Below, one piece after another: positions 8,031-17,710 of a DNA stretch of 64,000 nt. The stretch spans positions 627,783 to 691,782 of the forward strand of contig NZ_JAMHJQ010000002.1 of assembly GCF_023534745.1 (NCBI RefSeq), in the 5' to 3' direction. The position numbers and the translations under genes were made by a program. How positions within the stretch are numbered: the stretch's first letter is position 1; the number at the start of each line of letters is the position of its first letter. The notes under the pieces are model-generated. The model made no database searches, had not been told where the DNA came from, and worked only from the letters and a program-made list of their open reading frames with translations. The stretch is from Streptomyces sp. 35G-GA-8 (lineage in GTDB: Bacteria > Actinomycetota > Actinomycetes > Streptomycetales > Streptomycetaceae).

Positions 8031-9122
8031 TCAAACGCCCGCGTACGAGTGCTTGCCCGTGACGAAGATGTTGACGCCGTAGTAGTTGAAGAGCCAGCAG
8101 CCGAGGGCGATCAGCGCCAGATAGGCGGCCTTGCGGCCCTTCCAGCCGGCGGTGGCGCGGGCGTGCAGGTAACAGGCATACGCGACCCAGGTGATGAAGG
8201 ACCAGACCTCCTTGGGGTCCCAGCCCCAGTAGCGGCCCCAGGCGTCGCCGGCCCAGATCGCGCCCGCGACGATCGTGAACGTCCAGAGCGGGAAGACCGC
8301 GGCGTTGACGCGGTACGCGAACTTGTCGAGCGACGCCGCCGCCGGCAGCCGTTCGAGCACCGAGGTCGCGAAGGAGCCCGGCTTGAGACCGGCGGCGAGC
8401 TTCGACTCGTACCGCTCACGGAAGAGATAGAGCACGGTGGTCAGTCCGCCGACGTAGAAGACCGCGCCGCAGAAGATCGCCGTGGAGACATGGATCCAGA
8501 GCCAGTACGAATGCAGCGCCGGAACCAACTGGTCGCTGTCGGTGTACAGGACGGTGATGGCGAGCCCGAGATCGAGCAGGACCGTGATGATGAGCGGCAG
8601 CCCGATCCAGCGGACGTTCTTCTTCAGCGCGAGGAGCGCGAGATAGACGCCGACGGCGACCGTGGTGAAGGTGATGTTGAACTCGTACATGTTGCCCCAC
8701 GGCGCCCGCTGCACGGACAGCGCGCGGGCGACCACCCCGGCCGCCTCGATGCCCCAGGCGAGGACCGTGAGGGAGATGGCGATCCGGCCGTACAGATCGC
8801 CCTGCGCGTCACCGCCTGCCGCACCGGGGCCGTCCGGCAGATCGCGGCTGCCGCTCGCGGAGCGGGTGATGACCTCCGGCCGCTCCAGGACGGCCGTGGC
8901 ACCGCCCTCCCGCGTGGACCGTACCGTCACCGGCGCCGCCGCGGACTTCCGTTCGCCGCCGGTCAGCGCGGCGGCGGTCCTGGCGACCTTGCTGCGGCTG
9001 CCGAACAGCCACTCGGCCAGATACGCGAGGAAGGCCAGCAGGTAGACGGCCATGGCCGAATAGATCAGCACATTGCTGGTCTGCGCCAGGCTCTCATTGG
9101 TTGCTGTGGCGGCGAGATTCAC
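8031..9122 (-). CDS. ccsB: Cytochrome c biogenesis protein CcsB (ResC)
   Basis: A 363-residue multi-helix membrane protein, the CcsA/ResC-type half of the system II heme lyase. The heme-handling WWD signature (WGRYWGWDPKEVWSFITW) is at about 295-312. Histidines in the HSYWLWIH segment (204 and 211) and His320 fit the known heme ligands. Its ATG overlaps the resB stop by four bases. With ResB it exports heme and attaches it to the CXXCH motifs of apocytochromes c outside the membrane. Residues 41-110 form an unusually long Ala/Gly-rich cytoplasmic loop. Confidence 0.93.
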   Translation of the reverse strand: MNLAATATNESLAQTSNVLIYSAMAVYLLAFLAYLAEWLFGSRSKVARTAAALTGGERKSAAAPVTVRSTREGGATAVLERPEVITRSASGSRDLPDGPGAAGGDAQGDLYGRIAISLTVLAWGIEAAGVVARALSVQRAPWGNMYEFNITFTTVAVGVYLALLALKKNVRWIGLPLIITVLLDLGLAITVLYTDSDQLVPALHSYWLWIHVSTAIFCGAVFYVGGLTTVLYLFRERYESKLAAGLKPGSFATSVLERLPAAASLDKFAYRVNAAVFPLWTFTIVAGAIWAGDAWGRYWGWDPKEVWSFITWVAYACYLHARATAGWKGRKAAYLALIALGCWLFNYYGVNIFVTGKHSYAGV

Positions 9123-10870
9123 TTCTCAGCCCCTTCAACAGTCTTTTCTGCGGGATCAGGCGCGCTGGGCGCCTCTGAATAGAGGGTGCCGGCCAGCTCG
9201 GCCAGTTCCTCGGGGAGCCTGGTGGACTCGCTGCGGCCGAGTCCCGCCATCTCGACGACGGTGACGCCGTCGGCGCCCCGTACGGCCCGGACCCAGACCC
9301 GGCGCCGCTGGATGAAGAGCGAGCCGGCCAGCCCCGCGATGGCGGCGACCGCACCGGCGAGGGCCCAGGTGTTACCGGGCTCGTGCGTGATCTGGAAGCT
9401 CGCCCACTCCTTGACCTCCTTCTCGAAGGTGATGGAGCCGGCGCCGTCGGGCAGGGTGAGGGAGTCGCCCGGCAGCAGGGTCTTCTTCAGGACATCGCCC
9501 TTGGCGTCCTTGAAGGGCTTCATCTTGTCGGTGTTCAGCTGGTACACGTTCTGCGGCAGCCCGGAGTCGACACCGAGACTGCCGTGGTACGCGCCGATGT
9601 TGAGCACCGGGAAGTCGAGCGCGGGGAACCGGGAGAACATCTGCCCGGAGCCCTTCCCGCCGTACGTCGGCACGAAGAACGCGGCGAAGCCCAGCTGGTC
9701 CTTCTTGCCGTTCTTGTCGCGGTAGCCGTCCATGACCTTGATGGCGCCCGTGGACGAGACGTTGTTGTCGATCGGCAGCAGCGGGACCGCGCCCCGGAAG
9801 ACCTCCTTGCCGCGGCCGTCCTTGACGGAGACGACGGGGGCGTATCCGTGGGCGATGAGGTAGACCTTCGAGCCGTCGAGCTTGAGGGGCTTGTTGACCT
9901 CGATGACCGACTTCTTCTCCGGACCGGTCGCGTCCGTGGTGTACCGGATGTCGGCCTTGAAGGTCCGGGGGGTGCCCAGTTGCGGCCCGCTGCGCTCGTA
10001 CGTACCCGTGAACGCGTCCAGGGTGAAGCTGAACGGCGTCAGCTCGTCCGTGTCGAAGAGGGAGCCGGACTTGAAGTCGTCGTACTGGGTGAGGGTGTTG
10101 GAGAAGCCGTCGCCCTCGACGATCAGCTTGCCGCCCTCGTACTTGAAGAGCTGTCCGCTCGCGAAGGCCACCAGCATCACGATCAGCGCGATATGGAAGG
10201 CGAGATTGCCCGCCTCTCGGAGATAGCCCTTCTCGGCGGCGACCGCGTCACCGACGGTGTGCGCCCGGAAGCGGCGCTTCTTGAGGATCGCGAGCGCGGC
10301 CTCGCGGGCCTCCTCGGGGTCGGCGGTGGTGCGCCATGTCGCGTACGCGGGCATCCGGTTGAGGCGCTTGGGCGCGCCCGGCGGGCGGCTGCGCAGCTGG
10401 CCGACGAACTGCCAGGTGCGCGGGACGATACAGCCGATGAGGGAGATGAACAGCAGGATGTAGATCGCGGAGAACCACACCGAGCTGTAGACCTGGAAGA
10501 GCTGGAGGTTCTCGTAGATCGGCGCGAGCGTCTCGTGCCGCTCCTTGAAGTCCTGCACCTTCATCTCGTCGATGCCGGTCTGCGGGATCAGGGAGCCGGG
10601 GATGGAGCCGAGGGAGAGCAGGAAGAGGAGGATCAGCGCGACGCGCATGGAGGTGAGCTGGCGCCAGAACCAGCGGAGCCAGCCGACGATCCCGAGGGTG
10701 GGGCCGCCGATGACGGTGTCCTCGCGCTCTTCGCGGGGGGCGGTGGAGAGGGCGCGGGCTTCTTGGGCTTCACGGGCTTCTCGGGCCTTTTGGGCTTCTC
10801 GGGCCTTTGGGGCTTCCCCGGTGTCGCTCCCGGTGCCGGTTCCCGTGTCGTTCATGGACGCCTTGCTCAT
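9119..10870 (-). CDS. resB: Cytochrome c biogenesis protein ResB (Ccs1)
   Basis: A 583-residue ResB/Ccs1 protein, partner of CcsB in system II cytochrome c maturation. After an acidic N-terminal region with KAREAQ repeats come transmembrane helices (LRWFWRQLTSMRVALILLFLLSLGSIPGSLIPQ, then a second near IYILLFISLIGCIV), a long extracytoplasmic domain and a last helix near TWALAGAVAAIAGLAGSLF. The ATG at 10870 lies four bases beyond the ccdA stop. The variable, repeat-rich first 50 residues make internal starts possible (MNDTG at residue 6). The operon order ccdA-resB-ccsB supports the call strongly. Confidence 0.93.
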   Translation of the reverse strand: MSKASMNDTGTGTGSDTGEAPKAREAQKAREAREAQEARALSTAPREEREDTVIGGPTLGIVGWLRWFWRQLTSMRVALILLFLLSLGSIPGSLIPQTGIDEMKVQDFKERHETLAPIYENLQLFQVYSSVWFSAIYILLFISLIGCIVPRTWQFVGQLRSRPPGAPKRLNRMPAYATWRTTADPEEAREAALAILKKRRFRAHTVGDAVAAEKGYLREAGNLAFHIALIVMLVAFASGQLFKYEGGKLIVEGDGFSNTLTQYDDFKSGSLFDTDELTPFSFTLDAFTGTYERSGPQLGTPRTFKADIRYTTDATGPEKKSVIEVNKPLKLDGSKVYLIAHGYAPVVSVKDGRGKEVFRGAVPLLPIDNNVSSTGAIKVMDGYRDKNGKKDQLGFAAFFVPTYGGKGSGQMFSRFPALDFPVLNIGAYHGSLGVDSGLPQNVYQLNTDKMKPFKDAKGDVLKKTLLPGDSLTLPDGAGSITFEKEVKEWASFQITHEPGNTWALAGAVAAIAGLAGSLFIQRRRVWVRAVRGADGVTVVEMAGLGRSESTRLPEELAELAGTLYSEAPSAPDPAEKTVEGAEK

Positions 10871-10874
10871 GGAA

Positions 10875-11636
10875 CTAGATCCCCACCGTGAAACCGTCGG
10901 ACCAGGTCTGCATGTCCTGCACGATGCTGTCCCACGCGCCGGTCAGCAGCGCCAGCCCGGTCAGGATCATCATCGCGCCGCCGATGCGCATCACCCATAC
11001 GTAGTGGCGCTTGATCCAGCCGAACGCCCCGAGCGCCTTGCGGAACGCCACCGCCGCGAGCACGAACGGCACTCCGAGACCGAGGCAGTACGCGACGGTC
11101 AGTATGGCCCCTCGGCCGGCGCTCGCCTGGTCGAACGCCAGGGCGTTCACCGAGGAGATGGTCGGCCCGAGGCAGGGCGTCCAGCCGATCCCGAAGAGCG
11201 CGCCCAGCACGGGCGCGCCCGCGAGGCCGGTCACCGGACGCTTGTGGAAGCGGAACTCGCGCTGGGTGAGCCAGGGCATCATCCCCAGGAAGAAGACACC
11301 CATGAGGATCATCAGGACGCCGAGGACCTTGGAGAGTACTTCGCGGTGTTCCTGGAGAGTCCCGCCGAAGTAGCCGAAGAGCGCCCCGCCCGAGACGAAG
11401 ACCGCGGTGAAGCCGATGACGAAGAGCGTGGCGCCGACGACCATCCGGCCACGCCGGGCGTCCGCCAGATCGGTGCCGCTGACGCCGGTGACATACGAGA
11501 GATAACCCGGTACGAGCGGCAGCACGCACGGCGAGAAGAAGGAGATGAGTCCGCCGAGCAGGGCGATCGGCAGCGCGAGCAGCAGCGCTCCGCTGTAGAC
11601 CGTCTCATTCATGCCGGGGGCGGCGAGAACCTGCAC
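10875..11636 (-). CDS. ccdA: Cytochrome c biogenesis protein CcdA
   Basis: A 253-residue, six-helix thiol-disulfide transporter of the CcdA/DsbD type. The reactive cysteines are C37 in FFSPCVLPL and C155 in GWTPCLGP. CcdA passes reducing power across the membrane to the extracytoplasmic thioredoxin ResA, which keeps apocytochrome cysteines reduced. The ATG at 11636 lies just past the resA-like stop, so the genes are tightly coupled; an alternative start is Met9. Family, length and context agree. Confidence 0.92.
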   Translation of the reverse strand: MQVLAAPGMNETVYSGALLLALPIALLGGLISFFSPCVLPLVPGYLSYVTGVSGTDLADARRGRMVVGATLFVIGFTAVFVSGGALFGYFGGTLQEHREVLSKVLGVLMILMGVFFLGMMPWLTQREFRFHKRPVTGLAGAPVLGALFGIGWTPCLGPTISSVNALAFDQASAGRGAILTVAYCLGLGVPFVLAAVAFRKALGAFGWIKRHYVWVMRIGGAMMILTGLALLTGAWDSIVQDMQTWSDGFTVGI

Positions 11637-11640
11637 AGGA

Positions 11641-12261
11641 TCACTTCTCCGCGATCAGCGGGTCGATCATCTTGCGCAGCTTCTCCTCGTCGAGCGCCAT
11701 CAGTGCGCGGGCCGCGATCTTCCCGTCCCGGTCGAGCACGATCGTGGAGGGGATGGACTGCGGGTTGAGACTTCCCTTGGGGAAGCCGTTGACGATGAGC
11801 TTGCCCGCCGGGTCGTACAGACTCGGGTACGGGACGCCGTAGTCCTTCTCGAACGCGAGCGCCGGGCCCTTGTTGGCGTCCCGGGTGTTGATCCCGACGA
11901 ACGCCACGCCCTTCGACTCGGTCTCCTTGGCGACCTTCGCGAAGTGCGGGGCCTCGGCGCGGCAGGGCGGGCACCACGAGCCCCAGACGTTCATCACGAC
12001 GATCTTGCCCTTGAGATCGGCCACATCGAGCTGCTTGCCCTCCAGGGTCTCCCCGGAGAGCTGGTTGACGGGCTTGCGGTCGGCCGCCGCGACGGTGGAG
12101 ATGCCGCCGGTGTTGGTGACGAAGTTGGTGTCACCGCCGCCGCCGGACTTGCCGCCGCCCCCGCAGGCGGAGAGCGTCAGGGCCGCCACGCCCACGACAA
12201 CCGGTGGGAGGGCGCGGAATCGTCGCTCGGAGCGGCGTCGGGGAGCGCGGCCTGAGTTCAT
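11641..12261 (-). CDS. resA: TlpA/ResA-like thioredoxin lipoprotein
   Basis: A 206-residue secreted lipoprotein with a thioredoxin fold. A basic N-terminus and hydrophobic helix end in the lipobox LSAC (C33). The redox motif is WCPPC at 96-100 and the cis-proline loop is near IPSTIV. It should act outside the membrane as a reductant for apocytochrome c cysteines, recharged by CcdA encoded next in the operon. It is the first gene of resA-ccdA-resB-ccsB. The Gly-rich linker after the lipobox is common in actinobacterial lipoproteins. Confidence 0.92.
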   Translation of the reverse strand: MNSGRAPRRRSERRFRALPPVVVGVAALTLSACGGGGKSGGGGDTNFVTNTGGISTVAAADRKPVNQLSGETLEGKQLDVADLKGKIVVMNVWGSWCPPCRAEAPHFAKVAKETESKGVAFVGINTRDANKGPALAFEKDYGVPYPSLYDPAGKLIVNGFPKGSLNPQSIPSTIVLDRDGKIAARALMALDEEKLRKMIDPLIAEK

Positions 12262-12381
12262 GTGAAAAGTTTCGCATGGGCGTTTCAGGGATCTTGCGCA
12301 CCCCCCTGGCTGCCCGTAAAGCCCGTTGTAAAGAGTGGCGGGCGGGCAACAGCCGGGGGCTGCACAAGCGACCTGGCCTTC

Positions 12382-13629
12382 TCAGGCCTTGAAGAAGGTG
12401 TTCCAGCCGCCGACGGGAGCCTGGCCGACCTCCAGGGTGCGGAGTTTGTCGAGTACGGCGGGGTCCTGTGCGTCGAGCCAGTCGGTGAACTGCCGGAACG
12501 AGACGAGCCGTACGTCCTTCTTGCCCGCCATCCCCTTCAGCGCCTCCTCGACGGCATCCATATAGATCCCGCCGTTCCACTGCTCGAAATGGTTGCCTAT
12601 GAAGAACGGCGCGCGATTCGACTCGTACGCGCGGTTGAAACCGCCGAGATACGCGTCGGTGGCCTGCTTGCGCCACTCCGCGTAACGCGAGGTCATGCCG
12701 TTCGTCGAATTCCCCGACTGATTCGCGAGGATGTTGTAGTCCATGGAGAGGACCTCGAAGGTGTGCCCGGGGAACGGGACTTGCTGAAGCGGGAAATCCC
12801 AGATGCCCAGCTTCTTGTCCGGCCACCGCTGCGTGCCGCCCGGCGAACTCGCGTCGTAGCGCCAGCCCAGCTTCCTCGCCGTCGGCAGCAGATTCTCCTG
12901 GCCGAGCAGACAGGGCGTACGGCTGCCTGTCAGTTCCTTGCGGTAGTCGAAGGGCAGCGGGTCGAGTTCGGTCCAGCCGCTGTTCGTACGCCACTCGGTG
13001 ACGAAGGACACAGCCTGGTCTATCTCGCTGCGCCACTGCTGCGGGGTCCAGTCGCCGACGGTGCCTGAGCCGGCGCAGAAGTGCCCGTTGAAGTGCGTCC
13101 CGATCTCATGCCCGTCCAGCCATGCCTGGCGGACGTTCTTGAGGGTGTCCTTGATATGGCCGTCGGTGAGATAGCCGATGTCGGAGGCGCCGACGGGGTT
13201 GTTCGGCGGGCGGTAGAGCGTCTTCTTCGATTCGGGCAGCAAGTAGAGGCCGGAGAGGAAGAAGGTCATCGCCGCGTCGTGGTTCTTGGCGAGTTCCAGG
13301 AAGCGCGGGAAGAGACCGTTGCCGACCTCGCCCGCCCCGTCCCAGGAGAAGATCACGAACTGCGGAGGGGTCTGGCCGGGCTCCAGGGGGACCGGGGCGG
13401 GCGGCTGGTGCGGCTGCTTTCCCGTGTCGGAAGTGGAACCGTCCCCTATGAGCCGGACCTCTTTACCGAGGGGACTGGCACTGCTCGTCGCGCCTGCGCC
13501 CGCACCGCCCTTGCCCACCTCCGTGTGCCGGACCGTGCCGCTCCCGCCGGTGGAGCAGCCCGCGATTCCGATCGCGGCAGCCGCTCCAATTCCCGCTCCG
13601 AGAAGACCCCTTCGGCTGATCTCGCGCAT
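12382..13629 (-). CDS. Tat-type lipoprotein with polysaccharide-deacetylase-like fold
   Basis: A 415-residue exported protein. The leader has a twin-arginine-like SRRGLLG and a lipobox IAGC (C25). Residues 90-100 (FVIFSWDGAG, Asp97) resemble motif 1 of NodB-type deacetylases, and HEIGTHFNGH (174-183) resembles motif 2 with its two metal-binding histidines. The usual TFDDG is changed to FSWDG, so catalysis on chitin or peptidoglycan is uncertain. A Pro-rich linker joins lipid anchor and domain. Upstream are unusual 9-base repeats (13729-13816). Confidence 0.75.
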   Translation of the reverse strand: MREISRRGLLGAGIGAAAAIGIAGCSTGGSGTVRHTEVGKGGAGAGATSSASPLGKEVRLIGDGSTSDTGKQPHQPPAPVPLEPGQTPPQFVIFSWDGAGEVGNGLFPRFLELAKNHDAAMTFFLSGLYLLPESKKTLYRPPNNPVGASDIGYLTDGHIKDTLKNVRQAWLDGHEIGTHFNGHFCAGSGTVGDWTPQQWRSEIDQAVSFVTEWRTNSGWTELDPLPFDYRKELTGSRTPCLLGQENLLPTARKLGWRYDASSPGGTQRWPDKKLGIWDFPLQQVPFPGHTFEVLSMDYNILANQSGNSTNGMTSRYAEWRKQATDAYLGGFNRAYESNRAPFFIGNHFEQWNGGIYMDAVEEALKGMAGKKDVRLVSFRQFTDWLDAQDPAVLDKLRTLEVGQAPVGGWNTFFKA

Positions 13630-13728
13630 ACCGTTCCCATCCGCGCTCGTCTGTGCGTATGCCGCTCATAAAAGTCTTACAAGCGGCAACACAGGAGATG
13701 AGGTGGCGAACGTGGAGGTTCCAGCACT

Positions 13729-13816
13729 TGTCATATCTTTACTTATCTTCGCTGATGTGCCGATGTGCCGATGCGCTGATGTAACGACAGATATGACAGA
13801 TATGACAGATATGACA
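13729..13816. repeat. 9-base iterons with an inverted copy upstream of the lipoprotein gene
   Basis: AGATATGAC is repeated three times head to tail from 13789 to 13815, and its inverse TGTCATATCT occurs at 13729-13738. Between them are further short repeats (GATGTGCC twice). This is one of the most AT-rich stretches of the window and lies 100-187 bases upstream of the lipoprotein start at 13629. The arrangement looks like a multi-site operator or promoter region; no binding protein can be named. Confidence 0.5.
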
Positions 13817-13851
13817 GGGGCGATCAACGGATTGCGAGCATGCGGATCCGT

Positions 13852-14535
13852 TCAGGCACCGAAGGCCTTGGCGCCGCCCTTGACGGGCCGGGCGCCGGCG
13901 AGCAGATGAGCCGGGACGAGATCGCGCGCGGGCTCGGAGTAGCCGACGGAGACGATCTTGTCGCCCTGATAGGTGAAGCTGGTCAGGGACGCGAGCGTGC
14001 ACTGCCGACGGCGCGGGTCGTGCCACAGCCGGCGCCGCTCGACGAAGCTGCGCACGATCCAGATCGGCAGCTGATGGCTGACGGCGACCGCTTCGTGCCC
14101 GCGGGCCGCGTCGCGCGCGGAGTTCAGGGCGCCCATCATCCGTACGACCTGATCGATGTACGGCTCGCCCCAGGACGGCCGGAACGGGTTGGTGAGATAC
14201 CTCCAGTTGCCGGGCTTGCGCAGGGCGCCGTCACCGACCCCGAAGGTCTTGCCCTCGAAGACGTTCGCGGCCTCGATCAGCCGGTCGTCGGTGTCGAGGG
14301 TCAGCCCGTGGCTCTTGGCGATGGGGGCCGCGGTCTCCTGCGCGCGCTCCAGGGGGGAGGCGACGACGTGAGCGATGTCACGGTCCGCGAGATGCTCGGC
14401 GACCCGGTCGGCCATCCGCCTGCCCAGCTCGGAGAGGTGGTAGCCGGGTCGTCTGCCGTAGAGGACACCGTCGGGGTTGTGCACTTCGCCGTGGCGCACG
14501 AGATGGACGACGGTGATCTCTTCGCTCTTGCTCAT
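13852..14535 (-). CDS. Histidine phosphatase superfamily protein
   Basis: A 227-residue phosphoglycerate mutase-like phosphatase. The catalytic RHG is at residues 14-16 ([10 protein letters not shown]), the [13 protein letters not shown] segment carries the second arginine, and the later [15 protein letters not shown] holds the second catalytic histidine. It probably dephosphorylates a small molecule. It begins inside the last codons of hemL with an ATGA overlap, so the two are translationally coupled; the meaning of that link to heme synthesis is unknown. Confidence 0.87.
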   Translation of the reverse strand: MSKSEEITVVHLVRHGEVHNPDGVLYGRRPGYHLSELGRRMADRVAEHLADRDIAHVVASPLERAQETAAPIAKSHGLTLDTDDRLIEAANVFEGKTFGVGDGALRKPGNWRYLTNPFRPSWGEPYIDQVVRMMGALNSARDAARGHEAVAVSHQLPIWIVRSFVERRRLWHDPRRRQCTLASLTSFTYQGDKIVSVGYSEPARDLVPAHLLAGARPVKGGAKAFGA

Positions 14536-15893
14536 GCGGCGCTCTCCGGGTCGGCGGGCTCGGTCGGGGTCGGCTCGGGGGCGGTCGCTTCGGCGGCGGC
14601 GCGGGCGGCGGCCGGCAGCGCGGCGGCGATCCGCTCGATCGCGCGCTCGTCGTGTGCGGTGGAGACGAACCAGGACTCGAAGGAGGACGGCGGCAGATAG
14701 ACGCCGTCGGCCAGCAGCGAGTGGAAGAAGGGGGTGAAGCGGAACGACTCCTGCCGCTTGGCGCCCTCGTAGTCGTGCACCTCGTCGGCCGTGAAGAAGA
14801 CGGAGAACATGTTGCTCGCCGTCTGCACGCGGTGAGCGACGCCCTCCTTGCTGAGCGCCTCCGTCACCAGCCCCTGGATCTGCCGCGAGACGGCGTCGAT
14901 CTTCGCGTACGCCGCGTCGTCGAGCAGCCGCAGCTGCGCGAGGCCCGCGGCGGTGGCGACCGGGTTCCCGGAGAGCGTGCCCGCCTGGTAGACGGGGCCC
15001 GCCGGGGCGAGCCGCCCCATGACATCGGCACGCCCGCCGAACGCGGCGGCCGGGAAACCGCCGCCCATGACCTTTCCGAAGGTCATCAGATCGGGCACGA
15101 CACCATCGACGCCGTACCAGCCGGCCTTCGACGTACGGAAACCGGTCATCACCTCGTCCGAGATGTAGAGCGCGCCATCGGCGGCGCAGATCTCCTTGAG
15201 CCCGGCGTTGAACCCGTCCCGGGGCGGTACGACGCCCATGTTGCCGGGCGACGCCTCCGTGATCACACAGGCGATCTCACCGGGGTGCGCGGCGAACGCC
15301 CGGCGCACGGCGTCGAGATCGTTGTACGGCAGGACGATGGTGTCCCCGGCCTGCGCGCCGGTCACCCCGGGGGTGTCGGGCAGCCCGAGGGTCGCGATTC
15401 CGGAGCCGGCGGCGGCGAGCAGCGCGTCGACATGCCCGTGGTAGCAGCCGGCGAACTTCACCACCTTCGCGCGCCCGGTGAAACCGCGGGCGAGCCGGAT
15501 GGCGGACATGGTCGCCTCGGTCCCGGACGACACGAGCCGTACCTGCTCGACGGGGGCGACCCGGGCGACGATCTCCTCGGCGAGCGCCACCTCGCCCTCA
15601 CCGGGCGTACCGAAGGACGTACCGCGGGCGACAGCGGCCTGGACCGCTTCGATGACCTCCGGATGGGAATGACCGAGAATCATCGGACCCCAGGAACATA
15701 CGAGGTCGACATATTCACGGCCGTCCGCGTCGATGAGGTACGGACCATGCCCGGACACCATGAACCGGGGCGTACCGCCCACCGCGCGGAAGGCACGGAC
15801 GGGAGAGTTCACGCCGCCGGGTGTCACGAGGGCGGCGCGGTCGAAAAGCGTCTGCGAAACTGGGGCGTCATAGGGGAAGCTCACGGAATCCAT
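14532..15893 (-). CDS. hemL: Glutamate-1-semialdehyde 2,1-aminomutase
   Basis: A 453-residue PLP enzyme that turns glutamate-1-semialdehyde into 5-aminolevulinate in the C5 tetrapyrrole pathway, supplying both heme and the cobalamin genes downstream. The PLP lysine is K274 in [11 protein letters not shown], and the cofactor aspartate is D246 in [24 protein letters not shown] near residue 23 is the family N-terminal signature. The Ala/Pro/Glu-rich last 25 residues are unconserved. The following phosphatase gene overlaps it by four bases. Confidence 0.95.
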   Translation of the reverse strand: MDSVSFPYDAPVSQTLFDRAALVTPGGVNSPVRAFRAVGGTPRFMVSGHGPYLIDADGREYVDLVCSWGPMILGHSHPEVIEAVQAAVARGTSFGTPGEGEVALAEEIVARVAPVEQVRLVSSGTEATMSAIRLARGFTGRAKVVKFAGCYHGHVDALLAAAGSGIATLGLPDTPGVTGAQAGDTIVLPYNDLDAVRRAFAAHPGEIACVITEASPGNMGVVPPRDGFNAGLKEICAADGALYISDEVMTGFRTSKAGWYGVDGVVPDLMTFGKVMGGGFPAAAFGGRADVMGRLAPAGPVYQAGTLSGNPVATAAGLAQLRLLDDAAYAKIDAVSRQIQGLVTEALSKEGVAHRVQTASNMFSVFFTADEVHDYEGAKRQESFRFTPFFHSLLADGVYLPPSSFESWFVSTAHDERAIERIAAALPAAARAAAEATAPEPTPTEPADPESAA

Positions 15894-16153
15894 GGTGTCA
15901 GAGGCTCGGACGTTCTTGCGGACAGGTGTTTCACCGGACGTTCGTGGGGGAGGTCACTGTCACGATGATCGGGTTGCGCGGCCATGGCTGCGAGTGGTCG
16001 GGTGGAGATATGCATCGCGGTGGCGGACTGGGCGAGGGAACCGACGACCTCGGTCCCGAGCCTGCCCGGCGTGGAAAGCATCGACGGCGCGAACGTGAGG
16101 CGCGGGAGCAACCTCCGGGAAGGCCGGAAAGCAGGAGTGGTGGCCGGGTGGGG

Positions 16154-16585
16154 GTGACCTACAAATACTTCGGCGCGCCCGACGGAGCCACGGCCGCGCG
16201 CGTGCCCATTTCCATGCGCCCGGAGGAGCTGGGCGGCGATGAGCTCGGTATGAACGGCATGTTCACCAAGATCAAGCCGGAGACGATAGCGGCGATGGTC
16301 CTCACGGGCATTCAGGGCATGCCCCTGTACAAAGTGCCCCCGCTGGAACTGGTCGTGCTGCATCCCGATTACGCGGTGGTCAAACTCCCGATGACGGTGG
16401 TGGACCCACTGCGCGGCATCGGCGAGGAATCCGTGGGCGCGGCGGCCTTCATCTGGTCGACGGTCCCGGACAGGGGCGGCCCGAGGGACGCGTACAACGT
16501 CTACCAACTGCTGCACCAGTGGCAGGACTTCAGCCATCGCTTGCATGAGGCGGGGCATCAGCCTTATTGCTTGGTGTGGCCCTGA
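16154..16585 (+). CDS. Conserved hypothetical protein
   Basis: A 143-residue protein starting VTYKYFGAPDGATAARVPISMRPEELGGDE. The coding frame stays open for over 100 codons upstream but that part has shadow-like composition, so the GTG at 16154, just after a G-rich stretch, is preferred. It is soluble, with no signal peptide or membrane helix, and aromatic-rich near the C-terminus (YQLLHQWQDFSHRLHEAGHQPY). I do not recognise a named family. It diverges from hemL across about 260 bases that show no other gene. Confidence 0.6.
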   Translation: MTYKYFGAPDGATAARVPISMRPEELGGDELGMNGMFTKIKPETIAAMVLTGIQGMPLYKVPPLELVVLHPDYAVVKLPMTVVDPLRGIGEESVGAAAFIWSTVPDRGGPRDAYNVYQLLHQWQDFSHRLHEAGHQPYCLVWP

Positions 16586-16635
16586 CGCGGGGTTTCGTTC
16601 TCAGCCCGATCCGATCGGATTAGCGCATCCGGTCG

Positions 16636-16790
16636 GATCAGTTGCTGAGCAGGAGCCAGCCCCCGAGGCCGCCGCACATGCTCGCGTTGAAGGTGCCGGT
16701 GCGGTAGCCGGGCGGGACGGGCGTGCCGGGGCAGGCCCACCCCGGGCCTCCTGGGCGGCGGCGACTGCCGCACGATGGCCGCGGCCGGGC
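16636..16790 (-). pseudogene. Possible C-terminal remnant of a secreted protein
   Basis: Reading the minus strand gives WACPGTPVPPGYRTGTFNASMCGG followed by a hydrophobic end, LLLSN, then a stop near 16636. The sequence looks protein-like with two cysteines, but no full gene with a ribosome site or signal peptide surrounds it. It may be the degraded tail of a lost gene. The rest of 16586-16879 shows nothing else. Confidence 0.25.
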
Positions 16791-16879
16791 TATAGAGCGC
16801 GGATGACCTCAGTGGGAATCGGCGCGGCTGGTCAGCACCGGAGGGGATGCCTCGTCAACCTGGCCGAGAACTGAACTGA

Positions 16880-17419
16880 TCAACCTCGGGACGATATCGC
16901 CGGAGCGAGCAGTTCCAGCGCCTCCTCCCAGCGGTATTGGTCCGCGCCTCCCTCCGACGTCGGGTCATGGGGCCGGTACGAACCGATGAGCACGCCCATC
17001 TCCCGCAGCCGCGCCAGGCTCGCGGAGTACGCGGGGTGCGCGGCCATCGCCGCGTTCATGTACGGGAGGACCGCCGTCGGGATGCCCAGTCCGTACGCCT
17101 CGCACAGAATCCCCAGGGCGAGGGTGTCGGAGATCCCGGCGGCCCACTTGTTGATCGTGTTGAAGGTGGCCGGCGCGACCGCGATGGCGTCCGGGGGCGG
17201 TAGCGGACGGGGGTCGCCTGGGCGGCGCCAGGCGGAGCGGATCGGATAGCCGGTCCGCGTCTCCACCGCCTCGGTGTCGAGGAAACCGAGGCCCTGCGGG
17301 GTGGCGATGACGCCCACGTCCCAGCGCCGCTCCCGCGCGGCGGTGATCAGCTTGCCGACGTCGCCCGCGATCGCGGACGCGCACACGACGACGTACAGGA
17401 ACGGCTTCTCCGCGGTCAT
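16880..17419 (-). CDS. Flavoprotein of the CoaC/Dfp type
   Basis: A 179-residue HFCD-family flavoprotein. Conserved FMN and substrate motifs are visible: VVVCASAIAGD near the start, APATFNTINKWAAGISD at 82-98 and PYMNAAMAAHP from 119. The family removes CO2 from aminoacyl cysteine-like substrates (phosphopantothenoylcysteine decarboxylase, EpiD). It is a stand-alone domain without the CoaB synthetase half, so it is not the housekeeping CoaBC; a peptide or small-molecule decarboxylase is possible. The motifs support the family but not the substrate. Confidence 0.8.
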   Translation of the reverse strand: MTAEKPFLYVVVCASAIAGDVGKLITAARERRWDVGVIATPQGLGFLDTEAVETRTGYPIRSAWRRPGDPRPLPPPDAIAVAPATFNTINKWAAGISDTLALGILCEAYGLGIPTAVLPYMNAAMAAHPAYSASLARLREMGVLIGSYRPHDPTSEGGADQYRWEEALELLAPAISSRG

Positions 17420-17710
17420 GTTCCCGACCCTAACGGCCGGTCAGGCATGGACCGTTGTGAGACCGCCCCGCGGCGGGGCTCCGGCGGGCTCGGGAAGCGC
17501 GACGGCACGACGGTCGCGCCCCGTCCCCGAGGAGTTCACCCAACTGTCCGCCGGGCGCCACTTTTCGCAGGTAGGAGGGGGTGCGCCCGGCTGAAACTGG
17601 GCCCGCCGGGACCCCTCAACTGGGCCCGGGGACCCTGCGTTTGGGCCCGGCCCAATCCATACGCTGCTCTCGCTCGGGGGATGGCGGACGGTGTGGGGCG
17701 AGGAGAACCG

